A stretch of 25,914 nt of DNA from assembly GCA_018398765.1 (NCBI GenBank), contig JAHBMJ010004175.1, forward strand, positions 57,501-83,414, read 5' to 3'. The position numbers and the translations under genes are program-made. This DNA comes from Chromera velia (lineage: Eukaryota > Sar > Chromeraceae). Below the pieces are notes generated by a model. The model had not been told where the DNA came from and ran no database searches. It saw only the letters and a program-made list of their open reading frames with translations. Of the stretch, positions 10,311 to 25,914 are shown piece after piece. Each line of letters opens with the position of its first letter. The first letter of the stretch is position 1.

Positions 10311-12468
10311 GATTGCAAAGATTGAGCCAGAGGAATAGGTCTATATACTGATCCGGAGATTGAGCGAGTGTCGAATGAAGTGGCAGAAGAAAGATCGGTC
10401 GAATGAAAGAGTACACAACTGAAATATGGACGGGTAAAGTTGATAAAATGATGTCAACCTGTTGAGCAATGAAGCAAAACTGTGATTTGTATGTGCTTTT
10501 GTCAGAAGGAAGAGCAGCTTCAACAGCCTGGGTGTGCATAACTACTCGCAGTACGTGTAATTTCTGTTCGGTGGCCGTCTTTTGATTCTTTGTTGCCAAC
10601 CACGAGTTGTTTTCGCGTTTTGGCATGCACGCATGCAGAGAGCTGCGCGCCCGCGTGCGGCAGGCCGGGCCTAGGCTGGCCGGCCCCGGAAAATGCTTCA
10701 ATGCATATGGGGCACTTTTCATATATAACGGGATACACCCAACCAGTTGGGTGAGTGCCTCGGAGGGCCATTTAGGGGGTCGACCATAATTTGATTGCAT
10801 GTTGGGCATGTCTTGCCTGCAATACATGCATGGGCAAATGGCGGGGGCCACGGTAACGTGCGCAAAATATGCTTTTCGGGACCGCGTATGAACACATATG
10901 CAATTAACTCCGTACGAGTTATACTGGAGGGGCACGTATCATAAAGAGCGAAGTATATAATATTATAATGCGATCGCAGCTCCGTGCGAGTTGCTTAAGG
11001 GAAACATTTTGGAATTTGGGTGAGACGGAGACAAAACCGAATCCCCCCCCTAAAAATGAAAAAATGCGTTATGCGGATGCGTATGATCTCAGGGCCTCTC
11101 GGCTGATCTCAGCAGAGCTGAGCTGCCCCCTAAGGCAACTCAATTCGCGCGCATACCGCGAGGCCATACCGAGAATGAACACTGCGGGACAACCGTAACA
11201 CTGCTCTTTGGGGCCATCTAACTCTTTTAATCAATTTTTGACTTGGATGCATCGAACGGTCTATCTGCATGTATGTATGTCTGCATGTATTCTGTTTGAA
11301 AGTAGCGATGCTTCATATGGGTATGTATTCTCTCTTGCACCAATCAATCACCATGGCAAATGAAAGTGTGACAAGAGTACTTCAGAACACATGGGGTCCA
11401 TACCACAAGAAGTCAACAGTTAGACACTCAAACAAACAGATTTAGATGAGCCAGAGCAGCATGTCCGTCTCCTCTGTCAACTGCATGCTCACACTACACA
11501 GCCAGGTAGGGGATCATTTTTTTCAGTCATAACTGCAAAGATCTGTGGCTCGGGCTGCTACAGTCCAGTGAGGAACGGGATAGGTAGGCAACGAAAGCAG
11601 CTGTGCATGCATAGACTGGTACTCCTCTCTGAGCGATTTTGGACTCTATGCATGCATGTGTATCCCTGCAGGCAGGCAGTCCCCCACACGACTCTGAAAA
11701 GCCAGGCGGAGCCTCTGTTTGTATGTTTAGTGGGTTTTTCCCCTGTATGTTCATGCATGCAGAGACAGTGCATCCACACAGACTGTAACCGTTTCTGATT
11801 GTTTGATGTTCACGATATTTAAACCTTTCGGACCTCTCTGTGGTAGGAATATGTACGCTAGTGTTCATTGTCGGTATGGCCTGGCGTTACAAATAGTAAT
11901 TACTCCGTGCGAGTGGTCCACCCCGGTCCACCCCTTCATAAATTTAAAAAATTTGGTGTTGCATGCCGTAGAGAGTCCTTTTTGCATCAGCGTGTTTCTT
12001 ACTGACTCAATCGATAAAACGGCTACTTTGGGCCCGAGCGAGGGTAAGCAAGGGCTAGCGAGGGCTAAAAAATAATCGAGATTTTTGTTCCAAAAGAGAA
12101 TGTTAAAAACATTTCGCTTCATTTGACCAATGCAAATAGAAAAACATGCAGGTACACAGTGTTAACTGGATTATGGAATCACGGATAATCAAGGAGCATT
12201 TTTTAAACTTTTATGTCGATTCTGGTTGATAAAGCGTCAAAAGTTGCGGCAAATGCCTTATATTGCGTTTGCGGTGTATCAGGTTTGGTGTGCGGGCCCT
12301 TGAGGGAGGGTCAGAAATAATATCTCCAGCCCTGTTAGCGGTGGCAACACCTTGACATAGCGGGAACACGTAGCGCGGAACGAATCAATCAATCAATCAT
12401 ACAGAAGCAAGATACAGATAAGATTTCGGAATGATTTCGAAACTAATATGTACTAATATGTAACCCCC

Positions 12469-12484
12469 TGATCAATATTGATCA
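12469..12484. repeat. Perfect 16-base palindrome TGATCAATATTGATCA
   Basis: The sequence equals its own reverse complement over all 16 bases. It lies in AT-rich intergenic DNA with no gene close by. It could bind a dimeric protein, but the function is unknown. Confidence 0.7.
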
Positions 12485-13077
12485 CACTCTTAAAGCTTCT
12501 TTGCGGTACTGAAAAATCTGTTTTTCAAACAGTTTTTGCTCTGTAAATTATCATTTCAAAATTGTTAAATATGCATACATAACTCTGATGACTATTGTTT
12601 ATTGCGTGCAGAAGCTAAAAACTCTTTTGCCCATGAAGAAAGCAAGGAGACCCACTTGTAACAACTTACGAACAAGTGCATGATATTAGGGAAAAATAAA
12701 AATATTCAAAGTTGTGACTAAAAGTCACTAAATTTGAAACTAGTCACTCAGATTTGCAAGTGGGTGTTAAGTATCATTATATATAGGCTGATCCTAGGGC
12801 TGATCATGGCACCGCAAATGACAATGAGTAAAAATGCGGATTGAATCCCGACCGAATCATTCGGACGTGAAAGAGCTGCAAGAAGAGATCTTGAGGCTCA
12901 GGCTGCTTTTCATAAATCGGGAGAAACACTCAAACAAATGGGACAACTTCAGCTTGCAAGACATGGCGCATAAATGCGATTGTAGGATCGATCAAATGTT
13001 AGTGGTGAGGCTGGGAGGGGAAAGAAGGACAAACTTCCGACAAGCAGGCGAGCTTGCGATAGTATGAGAAGAGAAGG

Positions 13078-13146
13078 GAAGACCAGGACCATGTTGCTGC
13101 CCTTCCCCCCTGGAAGACCAGGACCATGTTGCTGCCCTTCCCCCCT
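13078..13146. repeat. 35-base perfect tandem duplication
   Basis: The unit GAAGACCAGGACCATGTTGC plus a C-rich tail is present twice, at 13078-13112 and 13113-13146, with no mismatch. The identity implies a recent duplication. It is noncoding. Confidence 0.9.
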
Positions 13147-13564
13147 CAATCAACCATGTACATGCACGTCCATTCCCCCCCCCCCAAGCGTGCATACACT
13201 GTGTGTAGCTGAGCGGAAGAGACCGCTCATGAAAATGCGAAGGAACTTCACAATCAATATTGACGCACGCATTTCACGAAAGTGCACGCACAAACAGAGA
13301 ATGAAGGCAAATTGAGGACTCGGAGCGAAACACTCAGTGCCTGACCAAGCAGACTTCTACACTCGCACAAAAACATGCATGCATAAACAGAAAGAATTGA
13401 CAAAAAAACGAAGACCCCACAGTAGAACTGCAGGATACGTGCAAGGAAGGCATTCTTCATATCGTACATTTCCTTTCACCCTCAAAGCTTCCTTCCACTA
13501 TTCTCCGCACCCTCCGAGCGAGATACATGCACCCATGCATGCACCCAAACAGAGCAAAGCAAAT

Positions 13565-15153
13565 CTAGTCCAGCCCTAGTCTTTCTCTCATTCTCTCCAT
13601 CAACCGATAGGCCCCCCTTCTGTCCAACCTCTCCGCCTGAGTTGCGAATGAGATCAGCTCAGGAAACGGAAACTCGGCAAGTCTCTCAGCGGCAACTCGC
13701 CGAGCTAAGTCTCCCAAAGACGGTTCCTGTTGTCTGATGAGGCTCTGAAGTTCCCACTCCGTCGGTCTGAGATCTAAGCCCTTCTCGACACTCCAGTAAG
13801 CGAATTGCACTGGGGTTGCCGTCTCCAGGAAGGTGCCTTCTCTGACCTGCTCTGTGAAGGTGAGGCCGTCAAAGAAGGCCAGCATGTAGTTCAAAGTTCT
13901 CTGAGGAAGGGCATCATCAGGGACATTGTGTTTTCTCATGTTCTGTCGAATCATGTCGGTCACTTCTTGTCTGTTCAACTTCATGTCCAACCCTACGGTC
14001 TCGGTCCATCTGGCTACTCTGACGGGGTCGGGGGGGGTCCCGATTTGTGTGCGGACTCCTTGGAGCTCTGCGAGGTTCATGCGGCTCATAAACTCAATGA
14101 GGGTGCGCCTCTGTCGGGGGGGCATCGTGTAGAAATTTGGATCTTTTGCCATCTCGGCCTCCATTTCTTCTTCTGTGAAACGAACAGGAAGGGACTTAGA
14201 CGCTGCCCAGCTCACGAACTCCTCGGGAGTCGCAGTACGCAGAGGGTAGCCCTCACGCACCTGATCTACAAATGAGAGCTGCTCAAAGAAATCGGCCACA
14301 CTCTGACGAATCCGAAGAGGAAGCACTTCAGGATCGTCACCTTGAGATCTGACCCGCTCATTGACTAGTTCGAGCATATGTTCACTAGTCAGACGGAACT
14401 CAGTGCCTCTCTCTGTGGCCCATTCTGCAAACTCCACTGGGGCCATTGCTTCCAGCGTTGCTCTCTGTGGTGCTATCTCGGTGAGGGGAAGGGAGGCAAT
14501 CCATGTCGCCATCTCCATCTGCGCCCGTGCGGGCAGACTTCCGAAATCCTCCCTCTGACCCAGTAACTCAATCACCTCCTCTGGCATTAATTTCATTTCA
14601 ATCCCCTTTTCATCGGCCCAGGACAGAAACTCTGTCTCATTTGCGTTCTGGAGCACGAGCCCCTCGGCAGCCTGGCCCCGGAAAGAAAGGTCTGACATGA
14701 AGTCAATCACGAGGCTAACCAAGCGGGGCGGCACTTCTGCTGCCGAGATGTTCATCCTTCCCATTCCCTCTCTGACTAGGTCCACCACCTCCCACCGCGT
14801 GAGGCTCAGGTCAAGGCCTCGCGACTCGGCCCAGAGAGCAAGGTCTGTGGGGTTCTTGGAAGCCTCCTGGAGCTCTAGACCGTCCCTCACCTGCAGGTAG
14901 GTAGGTAGGAGGAGAAGAAGAACAGCAATGAAGTAATAGACAACGGGCACAAAGAAGGAAAGTTGAGGTGAACAGAGAAGGGCATGGCGACGAACACAGG
15001 GATGGATGGATGGAAAGCTGAGGGAGGACAGGAATGATCATAAAATTGATTGGAAGCACCCACCATTAGAGAAGGAAACAAACAGTTCCAAATCTCTTCT
15101 TGCTCCCAAAAGACGTTCGACTATGCGTTTTTCTTCTACGTATATACAGCTTT

Positions 15154-15187
<34 letters not shown>

Positions 15188-17170
15188 TGTGCAGCGAAGG
15201 AGAGCCCTGCCAGATGGTCAACCAGGATGTTCGTGAGTCTCTGTGGTACCTCAAACTGCACCACTCCGCTCTTTTTCGACTCCTCCACGCCGTCTGCAAC
15301 CAGAGTCTCGACTTCCTTTCTGTTCAGAGCCCCGTCCAGTCCCCTCTCCTCGGCCCACAGAGCGACCAGCATAGGGTCGTGGGATGACCTGTCCAGACGC
15401 AGACCTTCTCTCACCTGCACATTGCAGAAGAAGGAGAATGAGAATTCGAAGGGGTCGATCGAACCATGCATTCATCGAAAGAAGAATGTTAGAGACGCAC
15501 ATGCACATGCGCACACTCACAGAAGCTCCGATAAACCCAGTCGAAAGTCCCGAACTACGGCCGCACGTTGCATGCACCCACTCGCAGAAGAAAGCGAAAC
15601 AGAACCTCTCTAAAAACAAAAAAAAGAATTTTCACATACAAAAGACCCTCGAGGACCCCGTTTGTTTGCTTGCACAAAACGTCATTACCCTCCCCTTCCA
15701 TACAGTCCCTAGTCTTTCCCAGAGCCCCCCCCCCCCTCACAAGCTCCATTGATCCCCCCCCCTCCCACACCCAGAAACAAAACATTCATTTTCATTACAC
15801 AACACTAAACAGGGAGGGGCTCCTTCCAAACACCCAGATAGATCGATTAATTCTTTAGATCCCTTCCGACCTGTTCAGAAAACTTCAGGTCTGCCAGATG
15901 AGTCACGACGACATCCACAATTCTCTCCGGCACGTCCACATCGCTTTCCATTCTGGTCATCCCCTCCTTGACGAGATCTTTCAATTCATCGAAGGTCAAA
16001 GTCAGATCAAGGCCCTTCTCCTCTGCCCACTCAGCAACAGCCACAGGGTCGTTAGAGCTCGACTGCAGGTGCAAACCTTCCCTCACCTGCACCCATGCGC
16101 CCAGTTAATATGTTTTGTCTGAATTCGCATGCATATTATTTAATTGAGGTTTTCGCGAGTGAATCTGATAATAGTTCTGATGGCCTGTTTGACTCAAAAA
16201 GAGAGACCACTAACGGAAAAGGGAAGAAGACATGAAACACAAACTCGGCGAGAAAATTATGAATCGGTGTCAAAAAGAAAGAGGGTCTTTTTGCCCTTCT
16301 CTGCGAAATCACTGAACTGAACAAAGCTAGCATGCAGAATTGCACTAAACCAATGCATACAGCCACTCGCTCTTTCTTACCTGGTCTGCGAATTCAAGAT
16401 CGTCCATGAAGTCTGTCAGCAGCTGGATGACTCTTGGGGGCACCGGGAACGTTGTGTTCTCTACGCCCTCTCTGAGGAGGTCCTCCAACTCTGCTGAGGA
16501 CAGACGGAGGTCCATGCCCCTCCCCTCTGCCCACTCAGCAAACTCAACAGGGTTACGGGCCCTCTCCATCAACAGGAGCCCCTCCCGAACCTTCACAGGA
16601 CAGGAGAGGACAGGAGAGAAGAGGAGAGGAGAGGTCAATTCTTCATTGCTCTCAGGAAAGAAGGAAGAAAGAACTACGAAGGAAGAGAGAACTTGGAAAG
16701 CGATGGAAGGAAGGAAGGAAGGAAGGAAGGAAGAAAGAAAGGAAGGAAGGAAGGAAGGAAGGAAGGGAAGGAAGGAAGGAAGGAAGGAAGGAGGGAAGGA
16801 AAGAAGGAAGGAAGGAAGGAAGGAAGGAAGGGAAGGAAGGAAGGGAAGGAAGGAGGGAAGGAAAGAAGGAAGGAAGGAAGGAAGGAAGGAAGGAAGGAGG
16901 GAAGATAGCAAGAACGTGTGGCTGATGGGAGGGAGAGGACTCATCACACGCTTTGTCTGTTTCTGCCATTGACAGACTACGAGAGGAAGGGCCTTGCTGT
17001 GAAACGAGTCAATCCGTTGTGCTGCTGAGAGCATAAAGTGGGAGATCCCACGGGTGAAGGCAGGCATTCAATCCTACAAACAAACAAACAAAAAGAGCCG
17101 AGAAAAGCCTTCATGACTCAGAGGAAGCGAGTGAGGAAGAGAGTGACTGTTTAGACGATCAACGATCAAT

Positions 17171-17221
<51 letters not shown>

Positions 17222-18493
17222 TGCCCTTACAGAGCCAGACCGACCTGATCGGGAAAGCTCATGTTGGCCATGTGGGCTGCCAGCGTGTCGGCAACGCTGG
17301 GGGGCACCGGGATTTGCTGCTGAGCCGCTGCCGTCGCTTCCTCTTCCTCTTCGTCTGTGTTCCAACTGGTCATTTGATCCACCCCCTCTTGTACTAGCGT
17401 TCTGAGTTCGTTTCTGTTTAATCTCAGATCGACTCCCTTAGTCTGGGTCCAGAGAGCAAACGCAACAGGGTCCATATTCTCGAGGAATGTCTGCTGAGAG
17501 GCCAACTCTTGCAGTGGCATCTCAGAGAGAATCTTCGCCACCCCCTGCTGTTGTCGAGACGGAAGAATGTGGAAATCCTCCCGACCCATACCCTGCAGAT
17601 ATCCGAGCAATTCCGTCTGGTTGAACTTCAGACCTGCATTCCCTAGGTATGTCGCGAAGAGATCTCTGCCGAGCTTAGAATGAAGAACCGTCTCCAATGC
17701 CGTCTCCTCACCCGAGAAACCTAAGAACAATTGAATGCCTAAATCAAAAGCACCAGCAACCACATGATCTCCCCCCTCTTTTAAGAACTTCAAAATACGA
17801 TCAATGACAAATTCTGGTAGAGGCGGGTCCTGACTGTGAAGACTTTCGTTGGCAACTTTGAAGCCATTCATAGCGTTGAAGAATCCTGCCTTGGCACTCG
17901 CCCCCATCTCGCCAAGCACAGGCTCCCACTCTGCCCCGAATTCAGAAAAGACATTTCGAGCACTATCGAGATCAGTGATGGTGTGTGCTGTGTTCTCCAT
18001 ATGATTCTGTTTCTCCGTCTCTTCCGGTGACCCTCTTACAGGGACTCTTTGAAGCCATGGGTCGTCCATTAGAAATGAGGAAGAGAGAGAAGAGAACGAG
18101 GGGGGTCTCCTCTGCTTCTCTTCCTGTTCCTTTGATCCCTCATCAGACGAGGAACCCCCGGTCCCCCCTAATCCTAGTGTTTCCATGACCCCACCCCAGA
18201 ACCCCCCAGACCCTGTCGGTGTTCCCGAACCCCCCTCTGTCTGTTTCTCTGTCTCTCTCCTGTCAAACAAATTCTTCTTCTCTGCTTTCCCAACCGAGTC
18301 CCCCTCACAGTTCCCAGCCAAAGCGCAACCCACAACCCCCTCACTCCACTCATCCTCCTCTATCTCCTCGGCGTCCTCCCCCTCCTCCTCTCCCGTCTCT
18401 GTGCTGCCTCGGGAGAATCCGACACCAAGCTCCTCCTCTTCCTCTTCTGCACACACACGCACACACACACACACACACATACACACACCCACA

Positions 18494-18542
<49 letters not shown>

Positions 18543-19178
18543 GAATTGCCTCTCTGTCTGACTCTCTAAGAACGGACGGGCCCGAGACGGCAGCCTTCCC
18601 CCCTTACCTCCGCATGAGATGTCCAGCTGAATCTCTTCCTCTCCACACATCTTCCAAGCCGCCGAAGACGGAGGGAGAAAGACGAACTCTCCCCTGCCGA
18701 CCCGGAGAGAAGCAAGGATACGTGAGACACTGTCGCCGTCTCGTTCTTCGTCTACCAACGTCCACATGCACTTGCCTCCGTAAGTACCCATCACGACCTG
18801 TCGGAGGGGGGCAATCCCCGCGTCATGGTCGTGCTCATCCTCCTTTCCGTCCCCCTCACTGTGGCCCGAGAGACACGTGCGCTTCACAGACAGAGAGGGC
18901 ACGCTCTGTCCTCTCCTGACGACTGCAGGAATCTCCGATGAGCCAAGAGCTGAGGGCTCAAGTGCCACTTCAATAGAACTTCCAGATGAGAAAAGGCTAC
19001 TGTCTTGGACACAACTAGGCAGCTGCACGTCTGTCTGCTTGGACAGAACACAGATTGTAGATGACTGTGGCTCCCCTGCGCAAGTTGCTGACAAGAGGGC
19101 AACAGTGAACACCGTCAAGCAACACACTCTCATCGGAACTGAAAGGGATCCCATAAAGTTTATCTTCATCTTGAACAC
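13565..19178 (-). CDS. Secreted protein with ten tandem Nif11-like ~70-residue modules
   Basis: Exons in transcript order are 19178-18608, 18446-17245, 16590-16381, 16086-15871, 15414-15187 and 14890-13565. All introns are GT-AG; the first is phase 1 and the other four are phase 0. Lengths sum to exactly 1251 codons including TAG. Residues 1-34 form a signal peptide (core VCCLTVFTVALLSATCA). Residues 35-190 are a Cys-containing domain (KCMWTLVDEERD, WKMCGEEEIQLDISCGG). From 191 an acidic, Ser/Gly-rich stretch follows, then a helical region. Ten modules cover 510-1250: about 510-591, then one each in exons 3, 4 and 5 (592-661, 662-733, 734-809), then six in the last exon (810-882, 883-951, 952-1019, 1020-1087, 1088-1157, 1158-1250). 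Each module starts near VREG-L, has P-x-EFA-WA--KGLDL-LT--E, and ends in a helix like DFM-DL-F--Q. The spacing resembles bacterial Nif11 leader domains. No peptidase or enzyme motif is visible. The start could also be Met-16. Confidence 0.85.
14891..15186 (-). repeat. Intron 5 of the modular gene; donor runs into a GA microsatellite
   Basis: On the minus strand the donor is CACAG/GTGAGAGAGAG, and the GA repeat (CT on the plus strand, about 15158-15184) grows directly out of the splice site. The acceptor is CCTACCTACCTGCAG ending at 14891. The donor motif GTGAG is itself the repeat seed. Confidence 0.75.
15415..15870 (-). other. Intron 4 of the modular gene
   Basis: The donor is CTGAACAG/GTCGGA at 15870-15869 and the acceptor is TCTGCAATGTGCAG ending at 15415. 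Reading through the donor would give only VGRDLKN and a stop, whereas splicing restores a full module. The plus strand shows C runs near 15725-15765. No other feature was seen. Confidence 0.65.
16087..16380 (-). other. Intron 3 of the modular gene
   Basis: The donor is CAGACCAG/GTAAGA at 16380-16379 and the acceptor is GCATGGGTGCAG ending at 16087. It is 294 bases, phase 0, without microsatellites, and contains TGCATG-type motifs near 16127-16133 and 16352-16357. Confidence 0.65.
16591..17244 (-). repeat. Intron 2 of the modular gene with TTCC and GT microsatellites
   Basis: In the sense (minus) strand the donor CAG/GTCGGT at 17244 is followed within 30 bases by a GT repeat (CA on plus, about 17171-17216). 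A 220-base TTCC array (GGAA on plus, about 16704-16903) lies upstream of the acceptor TCCTGTGAAG. Frames of Phe/Leu/Pro/Ser or Lys/Glu/Gly/Arg here are repeat translations. Confidence 0.85.
18447..18607 (-). repeat. Intron 1 of the modular gene, mostly CT then GT repeat
   Basis: The 161-base intron runs from GGAG/GTAAGG at 18607 to GTGTGTGCAG at 18447. In sense orientation it holds CT repeats and then GT repeats that continue into the acceptor. The exon that follows starts in a GAAGAGG acidic tract. Confidence 0.85.
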
Positions 19179-19730
19179 TCTCCTTCGAACGGAATAGTGC
19201 TAAGCGTCTCGAGGGTTTGAGAAGAGGTCATTGTACTTGTGTTTTGCTCGCAGGCAGAAGGGGAACTTTACGTGTTTGCTTCGTTCGAATTAAGATCTTG
19301 AGAAGCCGATTATTCGAAGGACGAGGCCCCGGCATGCCAGCGCGTGCGCGGCTGCATGGTAATTTATTTAAATGTGGCGCGGGTATGGCCGGGGTCCAGC
19401 ATGCCCGCCCACACTCCGCCGTCTCCTTCTGGTACGCCTCCAAAAATTCGATTGTTTCTTCCGGACTCTGCGTGATCAAATGAAGGGGATTCAATTAAAG
19501 GACGAAGCCCATGCAATCCATCTGCGTCTTTCGTGCCTGCCCAGTGCCCATTATTCCTGTGCAGACGATGGCATCAAAGCGTTTCCTTGCCGAATGAATT
19601 AAGCAGCACGGCGCTTTGTTTCTTTTTGTTTCCGCCGGTGTCTCCCTGTTGGGCACCATTGAACTGTGAGAGCTGGACAACAAGAGAGAGGGACTCTGAA
19701 ACCTTAGGCACACCCACTTTGATACGTCTG
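19179..19730. promoter_or_regulatory. 552 bp shared upstream region of two divergent genes
   Basis: It lies between the ATG of the modular secreted gene (minus, 19178) and the likely ATG of the SET-like gene (plus, 19731), so it must hold both 5' UTRs and probably both promoters. An AT-rich element AATTTATTTAAAT is at 19361-19373, next to a GC-rich patch of GGCC/GCGC repeats (19320-19400). No TATA box is certain. A plus frame starts at 19533, but its N-terminal part lacks any targeting or domain pattern. Confidence 0.45.
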
Positions 19731-25254
<5,524 letters not shown>

Positions 25255-25443
25255 GTGGGTGGGTGGCAGGGGGAGTGTTGCATGGTGCATTCAATCTGTG
25301 TCGCCTTTCTCCTTATTCTTTGTTTCGTTCTGCCCTCTTTCTTGGTTGATTGTGGCCTTTTTCCGTTCTTCCTTCCTTCTATCGCCTTCTTCCTTCTCGG
25401 AACGGAAAGTGCCTCGTGTTCCTTTCTGCTTTCTTTCGTACAG

Positions 25444-25580
25444 CTGCATCTTTTTCCTTTCCTTGTGTGAGGGTGAGTGCGTGGTCTTTGCTGGGGAGCC
25501 ACTGGGCACAAACGTTTCCCTTCCCTTCCAGTTTGGTCGCCTGGTTGCAGATGTAGAGTCAGGATGGTGGATACGCGTAT
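25444..25580 (+). CDS. Possible next exon of the SET-like gene
   Basis: After the acceptor CTTTCGTACAG at 25443, the phase-2 frame needed to continue from 25254 is open. It reads through VVFAGEPLGTNVSLPFQF and GRLVADVESGWWIRV. That looks like folded protein rather than intron. The exact boundaries are unclear: TTCCCTTCCAG at 25531 is a competing acceptor, and GC/GTATGC near 25577 a possible donor. I do not include it in the main model. Confidence 0.35.
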
Positions 25581-25730
25581 GCATAGGCATTCCTTTGCCT
25601 TGTGGCCGTTGCGTTGGGTGTTCTTGTATGGTCGTTTTCGCATATGATGAATCCCGTGCTGTGGTGTCCATATGTCCGTCTTTTCATCTGTGGGTCTTTT
25701 TTCTGTCAGTTTATCTGTCGGTCGGTTGAC

Positions 25731-25731
25731 G

Positions 25732-25816
<85 letters not shown>

Positions 25817-25914
25817 TGAGTGTGGGTGGGTGCGAGCGAGAGAGAGAGAGAGAGAGAGAGCGTGTGTGCGCGAGAGTGTGTGTGTGTGGGGGGGGGGGGG
25901 GGGGGGGGGGGGGG
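25731..25914. repeat. TGCG, GT and GA microsatellites ending in a G homopolymer
   Basis: TGCG repeats run about 25731-25782, followed by GT, GA and GT tracts. The last 27 bases are all G. A G homopolymer at the very edge may be a contig-end artefact. Confidence 0.9.

Larger units (their letters stand above)
10311..13564. other. Intergenic region with palindromes, no convincing gene
   Basis: The region carries several TGCATGC motifs (10622-10637, 11649-11656, 11754-11761, 13376-13383), a GC-rich palindromic patch near 10655-10690, and three copies of a short CTCCGTRCGAGT motif. It also has a perfect 16-base palindrome at 12469-12484 and a 35-base tandem duplication at 13078-13146. A minus frame of 219 codons (10276-10935) and a plus frame of 77 codons (12834-13067, with a helix-like VKELQEEILRLRLLF) are open but unrecognised. 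I do not call either a gene. Confidence 0.5.

Noticed and set aside
10276-10935. 219-codon minus frame upstream of the small Gln-rich gene
   Set aside because: It overlaps that gene's first exon in another frame and has no recognisable motif; its length is possible by chance in GC-balanced DNA.
13805-14275. Plus-strand frames of up to 156 codons across the modular gene's last exon
   Set aside because: They are shadows of the strongly supported minus-strand coding exon.
16345-17067. 240-codon minus frame with a long Phe-Leu-Pro-Ser repeat before a module
   Set aside because: Only its last 70 codons (16590-16381) are exon. The rest is intron 2 with the TTCC array, shown by the acceptor and by phase agreement with exon 2.

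Overview
The window looks like nuclear DNA of an intron-rich protist. Genes lie on both strands, are split by GT-AG introns that keep frame, and microsatellites are everywhere. The best guess is a chromerid or related alveolate alga such as Chromera velia. That guess rests on long intron-poor leucine-rich-repeat (LRR) exons, many TGCATGCA palindromes (a known ApiAP2 target in this lineage) and a signal-plus-transit-type leader on one protein. Species identity is inference; no rRNA, tRNA or organellar marker is visible.

Layout. Positions 286-4597 (+) hold the 3' part of an LRR gene with five visible exons; its 5' end is off the window. Positions 4598-9700 are mostly AT-rich and repetitive: a 0.5 kb ATGA-type array, a duplicated 145 bp unit, an insertion-like 583 bp block, and two short minus-strand islands that would encode membrane helices. 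Positions 9756-10310 (-) hold a small Gln-rich gene with a Cys-rich hydrophobic C-terminus. Positions 10311-13564 are intergenic, with palindromes and no convincing gene. Positions 13565-19178 (-) hold a complete six-exon gene for a predicted secreted protein of about 1250 residues with ten tandem copies of a ~70-residue module. Positions 19731-25254 and beyond (+) hold a gene of at least nine exons for a predicted plastid or secretory protein that runs into a SET-like domain at the window edge.

The last two genes are divergent and share a 552 bp upstream region. All exon models were built by hand by matching splice sites and reading phase. In each of the three large genes the summed exon lengths fit an uninterrupted frame.

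Two observations stand out. First, the tandem module in the 13565-19178 gene resembles the Nif11 / nitrile-hydratase-type leader domain of bacterial peptide natural products. Here it appears in a eukaryotic secreted array whose modules partly correspond to single phase-0 exons. Second, in the 19731-25254 gene three separate exon ends, each with its 5' splice site, have been tandemly duplicated two or three times. Several other donors run directly into microsatellites, so splice donors seem to be seeds of repeat growth here.
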